The notes under the pieces are model-generated. The model ran no database searches, was not told the DNA's origin, and saw nothing but the letters and a program-made list of their open reading frames with translations. From Paractinoplanes abujensis (lineage in GTDB: Bacteria > Actinomycetota > Actinomycetes > Mycobacteriales > Micromonosporaceae): a stretch of 64,000 nt of DNA. The position numbers were made by a program, and so were the translations under genes. This document shows, one piece after another, positions 57,795 to 64,000 of this stretch. The DNA is taken from contig NZ_JACHMF010000001.1 in the NCBI RefSeq assembly GCF_014204895.1, positions 2,046,001 through 2,110,000 of the forward strand, in the 5' to 3' direction. How positions within the stretch are numbered: position 1 is the first letter of the stretch; each line of letters opens with the position of its first letter.

Positions 57795-59202
57795 CGTCCA
57801 GGCACTGCCGAAGCCGGGTCAGGCCCTCCGTGATGCGATGCGCATCGATCATGCCGTACCCGAGCACTATGCCCGGCTGGCCGGGGGCCGCGGCGGCTAT
57901 CTCCGGATAACTGGCCAGGCCGAGGCCGGCGGCCCGGGCCCGGGTCAGCACGTCGTCGGTCGGAGCGCCGCGCGGCAGCGCGCTCAGGTGCAGGCCGGCT
58001 GACGACGGCACGACGGTCAGATGGGCCGCCAGCGGGCCGGCCAGTGCCGCCGTGATGCGGTCGTGGCGTTGCCGGTACACCCGGCGGACCCGTCGCAGGT
58101 GCCGCGCGTACAAGCCCTGCGCCAGGAAGTCCGCCATGGCGGCTTGCGGGGGCAGGCTGGTGTGCCAGTCGGCGAGGAATTTTGCGGCGTGCAGGGCGTG
58201 CCGAAGCGATGTCGGGTGGATCAAGTAGCCCAGCCGCAGCGTGGGCAGAAGGACTTTGGAGAACGATCCGATGTAGAGGACCCGGCCGCTGCGGTCGAGG
58301 CTGTGCAGCGGCTCCAGCTGCTGCTCGGTGTAGCGGAACTCGCTGTCGTAGTCGTCCTCGACGATGGCTGCGTCGTGCCGCTGGGCCCAGGCGAGCAGCT
58401 CGACGCGGCGTCGCAAGGTCATTGCCACGCCGGTGGGGTACTGGTGGGAGGGCGTCACGTAGACCACCCGGGCGCCGGGTGGCAGCGCCTCGACGATCAG
58501 GCCCTGCTCGTCGACCGGGACGCCGATCACCGTGGCGCCCTGCGCCTCCCACACGAGTTTCGGGGGCGCGTAACCGGGTTCCTCGACCACCGCGGTGGCG
58601 CCGGGTTCGAGCAGCACCCGCCCGATCAGGTCGAGCGCCTGCTGCGCACCGCTGGTGATCAGCACGTCCCGCGGATGTGTCTCGATGGTCCGGGCGGTGC
58701 GCAGATGACCGGCGAGCAGCGTGCGGAGCCCGAGGTGGCCGGCCGGCTCGACGGGCATCCCCGTGCCGACCGCCGACTGCCGGAATTGGCTGGTCAGCAA
58801 CCGGCGCCAGGCGGTGTACGGGAACAGCCGGGTGTCGGGCGCGCCGACCCGGAAGTCGAACTCCGGTGTCTCGCTGTAGTCGGGCGGAATCGGCATTCGC
58901 GGCCACACCGCGCGGGGCACGAGCGAGCCGGAGGGCAGCTGCGGCGCATCCGGCAACGCGACGGGCATCGCGTTGACGAACGTTCCGGCGCCGCCGCGAC
59001 CGACCAGGTAGCCCTCGGCTATGAGCCGTTCGTAGGCGGCTGTCACCGTGTTGCGCGAAACCTTGAGTTGCCCGGCCAGGTCGCGGCTCGAGGGCAGTGC
59101 CTCCTCCCGGCGCAGCCGGCCGTCCAGGACGGCGTCGCGCAACTGCCGGTAGATCTGTTCCGCGAGGCTCCCGGCCGGGTCCAGCCGGACGGCTACTTCC
59201 AT
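57787..59202 (-). CDS. MocR-family regulator (GntR winged helix fused to PLP aminotransferase-like domain)
   Basis: A 471-residue regulator. The GntR winged helix is at 1-75 (LRREEALPSSRDLAGQLKVS, RNTVTAAYERLIAEGYLV). The type-I aminotransferase-like domain follows, with the PLP lysine in GSFSKVLLPTLRLGY, the Asp in EDDYDSEFRY and GAQQALDLIGRVLL. Members such as PdxR and GabR sense PLP or an amino compound. No pdx or gab genes are adjacent. The ATG at 59202 matches the family N-terminus. Its stop lies inside the left copy of the 74-bp repeat. Confidence 0.87.
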   Translation of the reverse strand: MEVAVRLDPAGSLAEQIYRQLRDAVLDGRLRREEALPSSRDLAGQLKVSRNTVTAAYERLIAEGYLVGRGGAGTFVNAMPVALPDAPQLPSGSLVPRAVWPRMPIPPDYSETPEFDFRVGAPDTRLFPYTAWRRLLTSQFRQSAVGTGMPVEPAGHLGLRTLLAGHLRTARTIETHPRDVLITSGAQQALDLIGRVLLEPGATAVVEEPGYAPPKLVWEAQGATVIGVPVDEQGLIVEALPPGARVVYVTPSHQYPTGVAMTLRRRVELLAWAQRHDAAIVEDDYDSEFRYTEQQLEPLHSLDRSGRVLYIGSFSKVLLPTLRLGYLIHPTSLRHALHAAKFLADWHTSLPPQAAMADFLAQGLYARHLRRVRRVYRQRHDRITAALAGPLAAHLTVVPSSAGLHLSALPRGAPTDDVLTRARAAGLGLASYPEIAAAAPGQPGIVLGYGMIDAHRITEGLTRLRQCLDAC

Positions 59203-59331
59203 ACGCAAGATCCTAAGTGGATCCGTCAAACCGCCACCGAATTGGCTCTGAGCCGTGATCGGCCCGGCTCCTACGATGACTGGTGCGGCCGGAAAGGCCG
59301 GGGAAATGCCTTTGACGGGGGAGGACCGGTG

Positions 59332-59784
59332 GTGAGCCGAAACGGGAAGAAGGCCGGCGGCGCGTCGATTTCCAGATTGCTCGCGCGGCATTCCGCGGGG
59401 GCGCGAATCGTGAAGCCGGGCGGGCGGACCACGAAGTCTGCTGTATCGAGGACCGTCAGGACGGGCCTGGTGGCGGTGGCGTCAACCGTTACGTTGCTGG
59501 CGGGGACCGCGCAGGCGGCCAATGCCTCCGCCCTGACGTCAAGTTGTTTCACGCTCCCCTTCGGGAGCTGCCGGACGGATTTCGTCCGGGCCGCGTCGGG
59601 CAACTGGCTTCACTACAGCATCGCGCCGTGCGGGTGGGGGAAAATCTACGACAACGACACCGGCCGGCAGGTCGGACCGTCCAAGGCCTACGGCGGCGGA
59701 TACATCGAGGGCGTGTACGGCTACAACTACTACATGATTCTGCAAAGCGCGGGCAGTGCCTGCTTGGGCTCGCTGGGCTACTGA
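59332..59784 (+). CDS. Small secreted cysteine-containing protein
   Basis: A 150-residue protein with a long basic n-region (about 40 residues) before a signal-type hydrophobic stretch (TGLVAVASTVTLLAGTAQA). The mature part of about 80 residues has four cysteines (SSCF, GSCRTD, APCGWG, SACLGS) and is rich in Gly, Tyr and aromatic residues (GGGYIEGVYGYNYYMILQ). I do not recognise the family; a small extracellular beta-rich protein or inhibitor is possible. The GTG at 59332 has GGGGGAGG 7 nt upstream. It is divergent from MocR and followed by a hairpin. Confidence 0.6.
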   Translation: MSRNGKKAGGASISRLLARHSAGARIVKPGGRTTKSAVSRTVRTGLVAVASTVTLLAGTAQAANASALTSSCFTLPFGSCRTDFVRAASGNWLHYSIAPCGWGKIYDNDTGRQVGPSKAYGGGYIEGVYGYNYYMILQSAGSACLGSLGY

Positions 59785-59827
59785 GCCGGCGCGCCTCGCG
59801 CGCTGACCATCCCGGCCGAAACCTTGC

Positions 59828-59862
59828 GGCGGCGCCTGCTCCACGGGGGAGCAAGCGCCGCC
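59828..59862. terminator. Hairpin between secreted-protein gene and monooxygenase gene
   Basis: GGCGGCGC (59828-59835) pairs with GCGCCGCC (59855-59862), with an inner GCTCC/GGAGC stem, in the gap between two convergent genes. Confidence 0.6.
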
Positions 59863-59880
59863 GGGCGAGCCGGGTTGCCG

Positions 59881-59954
59881 GGCGGCTGTTCCGCTAGACC
59901 CCGAGACCGCCCGCGATACGGGTTTCCCGGCTGGTGAACTCGCCGGTCAGCAGC
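59881..59954 (+). repeat. Direct repeat, right copy (end of monooxygenase gene)
   Basis: The right member of the 74-bp pair described at 57721-57794. It covers the last 20 codons of the minus-strand monooxygenase-like gene and 13 bases beyond its stop. The 2160-bp period encloses the MocR gene and the small secreted protein gene. Confidence 0.8.
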
Positions 59955-60193
59955 GGCATGGCGCGGGCGATGAAGGCGCGCGTCTCGGGCAGAAGGAGGG
60001 AGGCGTCGTGGGCCTCCTTGGAGTCCCAGGCCTCGGTCACCCAGATCGTGACGTCGTCCGTGGCGTCCAACCCGACCACGTAGAGGTGGCAGCCCGCCGC
60101 TTTCAAACCGTCGGCGCCGCTGGTCAGGATGGTGGCCACCTCGTCGCGGTGGCCGGGCCTGGTCTTCATGGAACCCTGATATCCGTACAGCAT
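59894..60193 (-). CDS. Antibiotic-biosynthesis-monooxygenase (ABM) family protein
   Basis: A 99-residue cytoplasmic protein of the dimeric ferredoxin-like ABM fold (YGYQGSMKTRPGHRDEVATI, HLYVVGLDATDDVTIWVTEA, WDSKEAHDASL). Members are quinone or heme-degrading monooxygenases or have no known activity. The intact 3' end is duplicated at 57721-57794. It starts 14 bases from a divergent gene. Confidence 0.82.
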   Translation of the reverse strand: MLYGYQGSMKTRPGHRDEVATILTSGADGLKAAGCHLYVVGLDATDDVTIWVTEAWDSKEAHDASLLLPETRAFIARAMPLLTGEFTSRETRIAGGLGV

Positions 60194-60207
60194 GGGATCA
60201 TCCTGGC

Positions 60208-60576
60208 ATGGACGGCGACCCACGAGTTCTGGTGATCGGCCTCGACCCGTACCGGGTGCCCGGCCCCTGGGATCCCACGCCGGTCGCGGAGGGGATCGCG
60301 GCCGGGATGGCCCGCTTCGAGGAGGCGGGGGTGCCCGCGCGCGCCTGTCTGGTCGGGTTGGACGGCAGCGACGACATCGAGGCCGTGGTGAGCGCGGCAC
60401 TGCGGGAGCGGGCGTGGGAAGTTGTCGTGGTGGGCGGGGGTGTGCGCGGCGACGTCGAGTTGTTCGAGCGGGTCATCAACCTGGTGCACCGGCACGCTCC
60501 GGGCGCGGCGATCGCCTTCAGCAACACGCCGGACGACACGTACGCGGCCGCGGCGCGCTGGCTCACGGGCTCCTGA
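60208..60576 (+). CDS. Hypothetical protein with Rossmann-like core
   Basis: A 122-residue soluble protein. The alternating hydrophobic strands (RVLVIGLDPYRVPG, ARACLVGLDGSDDIEAVV, WEVVVVGGGVRGDVELF) suggest a small Rossmann-like domain; GGGVRGD may bind a phosphate. It resembles short actinobacterial proteins of unknown function. It is divergent from the ABM gene and its end overlaps the convergent CoA-transferase gene by 14 bases. Confidence 0.65.
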   Translation: MDGDPRVLVIGLDPYRVPGPWDPTPVAEGIAAGMARFEEAGVPARACLVGLDGSDDIEAVVSAALRERAWEVVVVGGGVRGDVELFERVINLVHRHAPGAAIAFSNTPDDTYAAAARWLTGS

Positions 60577-61645
60577 GGGGCCAGCCGGCCAGGATCTCCG
60601 CGACGGTCGTGGCGGCGGGCGGTTCCGGGGTCTTGGCCGCCGTACGACCGAATCGCGGGGCGGGTGCGGGCTGCGTGAGCCCGGACACGTCGACGAACGT
60701 CGAGCGGGCCCGGTTGTGCGGGTGCGTGGGGGCCTCGGTGGGGGAGAGCACCGGGGCGACACAGGCGTCCAGCCCTTCGAATACGGCCGTCCATTCGTCC
60801 CGCGTACGGGTGCGGAAGCGCGCGGCGAAAAGCGATCGCAGGGCAGCCCAGCCCGAGGGGTCGTACGGGGCCGGAAGGTCTTGCTCGCCGAGGCCGAGCC
60901 CGCCCAGCAGGGCCCGGTAGAACGGCGGCTCGATGGCCCCCACGGCCATGAACCCGCCGTCGGACGTCTCGTACGTGTCGTAGAAGGGCGCACCGCCGTC
61001 GAGCAGGTTCGCGCCGCGTCCGCCGGCCCACGCCCCGCCCGCGATCATGCCGTGCAGGAATGTGGTGAGCAGCGCCGAGCCGTCGACCATGGCCGCGTCC
61101 ACCACCTGGCCCAGCCCGGACCGGGAGCGTTCCACGAGCGCCGCCAGGACCCCCACGGCGAGCAGCATCCCGCCCCCGGCGAAGTCGGCCAGCAGGTTGA
61201 TCGGCGCGTGCGGCCGCTGCCCGGCCCGGCCGAGGGGTTCCAGGGCGCCCGCCACGGCCAGGTAGTCGATGTCGTGGCCGGCCCGCGCGGCCAGCGGCCC
61301 GTCCTGGCCCCAGCCGGTCATCCGGGCGTACACCAGACCGGGGTTGACCTGGTGGCAGTGGGCCGGTCCGATGCCCAGCCGCTCGGCGACACCGGGCCGG
61401 TAGCCTTCCACGAGCACGTCGGCCCGCTCGGCCAGGCGGATGAACGAGGCCACGTCGGCCGGGTTCTTGAGGTCGAGCGTGAGCGTCCGGCGGTTGCGGT
61501 CGAGCGGTCCCGGCGGCAGTCCGGAGCCGCCGGGACGGTCCACCCGCACCACGTCGGCGCCCAGGTCGGCCAGCAGCATGCAGCCGAACGGCCCTGGCGC
61601 CAGGCCGGCCAGTTCGAGCACCCGCACGCCGGTCAGCGCCGTCAC
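60563..61645 (-). CDS. CoA-transferase family III / alpha-methylacyl-CoA racemase-like protein
   Basis: A 360-residue cytoplasmic enzyme of the CaiB/BaiF family. The N-terminus [34 protein letters not shown] and the downstream [13 protein letters not shown] fit the alpha-methylacyl-CoA racemase branch, which epimerises 2-methyl-branched acyl-CoAs before beta-oxidation. The GTG at 61645 overlaps the upstream stop (GTGA). Its neighbours are beta-oxidation genes, which supports the racemase reading. CoA transfer between acids is the alternative. Confidence 0.85.
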   Translation of the reverse strand: MTALTGVRVLELAGLAPGPFGCMLLADLGADVVRVDRPGGSGLPPGPLDRNRRTLTLDLKNPADVASFIRLAERADVLVEGYRPGVAERLGIGPAHCHQVNPGLVYARMTGWGQDGPLAARAGHDIDYLAVAGALEPLGRAGQRPHAPINLLADFAGGGMLLAVGVLAALVERSRSGLGQVVDAAMVDGSALLTTFLHGMIAGGAWAGGRGANLLDGGAPFYDTYETSDGGFMAVGAIEPPFYRALLGGLGLGEQDLPAPYDPSGWAALRSLFAARFRTRTRDEWTAVFEGLDACVAPVLSPTEAPTHPHNRARSTFVDVSGLTQPAPAPRFGRTAAKTPEPPAATTVAEILAGWPLRSP

Positions 61646-63611
61646 GCGGGCTCGAATCGCGTGCCGTACCGGGCCGCCAGCTCGCGGGCCCGCCCCGCGA
61701 AGTCCTCGTGCTGGTCGGCGAAGCGCAGCACCCCGCCCGTCCAGGCCGGGTAGCCGATGCCCAGGATCGAGCCGACGTTGCCGTCCTCGGCCGTGCGCAA
61801 CACCCCTTCGGCCAGGCAGCGCCGCGCGTCGAGGGCTTCGACGAACAGGAACCGGTCCTTCAGATCGGCCAGCGGCACGGCGCGGCCCTCGGGCGTGGCC
61901 ATGCCGGCGAGCCCTTCCCACAGCGACTTGGCCGATTCGTACGTGTAGAAGCCGCGCCCGGCGGAACGGCCCGGCCGGTCGTGCCGGTCGACCATCGCGT
62001 CGATCACGTCGTGCGACGGCAGCCGTACGGGTGCGGAAGCCGCGATCCGCTGCGCGAGGGTCAGGCTGACCTCGTCGGCGAGCGCGAGGGGACCGGTCGG
62101 ATAGCCGGCCTGCAGCGCGGCGTGCTCGATCGACGGCGCCGGCACCCCCTCGGCCAGCATTCCGATGGCCTCGTCGAGGAAGGTGCCGATGACCCGGCTG
62201 GTGAAGAACCCGCGCCCGTCGTTGACCACGATCGGGGTCTTGCCGATCAGCCGGCCCAGGTCGAAGGCGCGGGCCACGGCGGCGTCCGACGTCTGCGCCC
62301 CGACGACGATCTCCAGCAGCGGCATCTTGGCGACGGGCGAGAAGAAGTGCATGCCGATGAAGTCGCCCGGCCGTTCCACCCCCGTGGCCAGCCCGGTGAT
62401 CGGCAGCGTCGACGTGTTGGAGGCGAGCAGCGCGTCCGGGGCCAGCACCGGCAGCACCTCGGCGAAGACCTGCCGCTTGAGCTCCGGGTCCTCGAAGACA
62501 GCCTCGATGACCACGTCGCAGCCGGTCAGCGCGGCCACGTCGGCCGTGGTGGTGATGCCGGGCCCGGCCGCCCGCGCCGCCAGTTGCGGGGTGACGTCCT
62601 TGACCACGACCTCGAGCCCGGCCCGGGCGCAGGCCTGCGCGATGCCGGCGCCCATCATGCCCGCACCCAGCACGGCCACCCGGCGTGGCTCGCTCACCTC
62701 GACGGACGGGCGGGCCAGGCCGCCGTTGACCGCGCGCATGTCGAAGAAGAGGGCGCCGATCATGTTCTTGGCGATCTGCCCGGTGAGCAGGGTGATCAGG
62801 TGCCGGGTCTCGATCACCTGGGCCGTGGCGAAGTCGACCTGGGCTCCCTCCACCGCGGTGGCCAGGATCGCCTCGGGCGCGGGCAGCGAGGCCCCCTTGA
62901 GTTGCTGGCGCAGGGTGGCCGGGAAGGCGGGCAGGTGCGCCGCGGGCAGGCCGCCGGGCAGGCGGTAGCCGTCGCGGTCCCAGGGCTGGGCCGCGCCGGG
63001 GTTGGCCCGGATCCACTCGCGGGCCTGCGCGAGCAGCTCGGCCGGGGTCGCCGCGAGCGCGTCCACGAGGCCGTGGGCCAGGGCGTCGGCCGGGCGCAGG
63101 CGACGGCCGCTGAGCAACCAGGTCGTCAGCGCGGGGGCCAGGCCGAGCATCCGGACCGTGCGGGTGACGCCGCCCGCGCCGGGCAGCAGCCCCAGGGTGA
63201 CCTCGGGGAAGCCGAGCCGGGTGGACGGCCGGTCCAGTGCGATCCGGTGGTGGCAGGCCAGGGCCACCTCGAGCCCGCCGCCCAGCGCGGCCCCGTTCAC
63301 CGCGGCCACGACCGGCCGTCCGTACGTCTCCAGGCGCCGGAAGTCCTGCTTGATCCTACTGAGCAGCGTGAACAGTGCGGGCGCGTCGCCGGTGGTGGCG
63401 CGGGCCATCGAGGGCAGGTCGCCGCCCGCGAAGAACGTCTTCTTGGCGCTGGTCACGATCACGCCGGTGACCTGCTCACGCTCGGCGTACAGGCGGTCCA
63501 CGGCGGCCGACATGGCCGCCACGTACGTCTCGTTCATGGTGTTGGCCGACTGCGCCGGGTCGTCCAGGGTGAGCGTGACGATGCCGTCGTCGCCGCGGGA
63601 GTAGTCGATCA

Positions 63612-63612
<1 letters not shown>
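61642..63612 (-). CDS. Multifunctional enoyl-CoA hydratase / 3-hydroxyacyl-CoA dehydrogenase (FadB/FadJ-like)
   Basis: A 656-residue beta-oxidation enzyme. The N-terminal crotonase domain (about 1-190) has the oxyanion-hole features [11 protein letters not shown] and [17 protein letters not shown]; the NAD-binding domain starts at [20 protein letters not shown], and two C-terminal dehydrogenase domains follow ([17 protein letters not shown] with the catalytic His). The start ATG shares one base with the thiolase stop (TGATG). Together with the thiolase this gives hydration, oxidation and thiolysis of acyl-CoA chains. Confidence 0.92.

Positions 63613-64000
<388 letters not shown>

Overview
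The window is chromosomal DNA of a high-GC actinobacterium. Nearly every third codon position is G or C, several genes start with GTG, and 4-base ATGA/GTGA start-stop overlaps are common. The gene families (NgcEFG importer, SARP regulator, NB-ARC/TPR and WD40 STAND regulators, GlxA-type copper oxidase, EndoU toxin locus) fit a soil actinomycete; I favour Micromonosporaceae (Actinoplanes-like), by inference only. No rRNA, tRNA, CRISPR array, insertion sequence or phage module was seen.

Layout. 1-5 kb: an acyltransferase, then two secreted alpha-amylases in one operon behind two LacI/MalR-type operator boxes. 5-7 kb: an AhpD-like protein, a decayed PH-domain gene and a TPR-like protein. 7-13.6 kb: a five-gene operon, every junction a 4-base overlap, with a CslA-like GT2, a GT39-like mannosyltransferase, a GT2-GtrA protein, a GlxA-like copper radical oxidase and a small anchored exported protein; it probably makes and modifies a surface glycan. 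14-21.4 kb: small unknown genes, a free-standing LuxR DNA-binding domain and a SARP regulator (each with a TTA codon), a LecA-like lectin and a STAND ATPase with 14 WD40 repeats. 21.3-28.5 kb: amino-sugar uptake and use (GlcNAc kinase, RpiR regulator, SIS isomerase, NgcEFG importer without its ATPase, GH16-CBM5/12 enzyme). 28.5-30.1 kb: a tandem glycine riboswitch in front of L-serine ammonia-lyase. 30-36 kb: a TPR-like protein, a metzincin-type protease with two DnaA boxes upstream, and an NB-ARC/TPR regulator.

36.3-44.9 kb: a complete Nit1-type cluster (MSMEG_0565-0572 / sll0783-0788 families). It has two unusual parts. One is an 18-bp minisatellite of 27 in-phase units that forms an open frame coupled at both ends to its operon neighbours. 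The other is a second nitrilase-fold protein in which both the catalytic Glu and Cys are Asp. 45-55.4 kb: membrane proteins, a secreted GH9 cellulase with a CebR-like operator at its start, a DUF2087 regulator, two gene remnants, a LysM/M15 peptidase and an ABC importer. 55.5-57.7 kb: a YbaB (frameshifted) / WXG / EndoU / immunity locus. 57.7-60 kb: a MocR regulator and a small secreted protein lying between 74-bp direct repeats. 60-64 kb: lipid genes (family III CoA-transferase, FadB/J-like protein, thiolase cut by the window edge).

The window combines extracellular polysaccharide breakdown (starch, cellulose, beta-glucan or chitin) under sugar-responsive repressors with glycan synthesis, nitrogen-compound metabolism and inter-bacterial competition.
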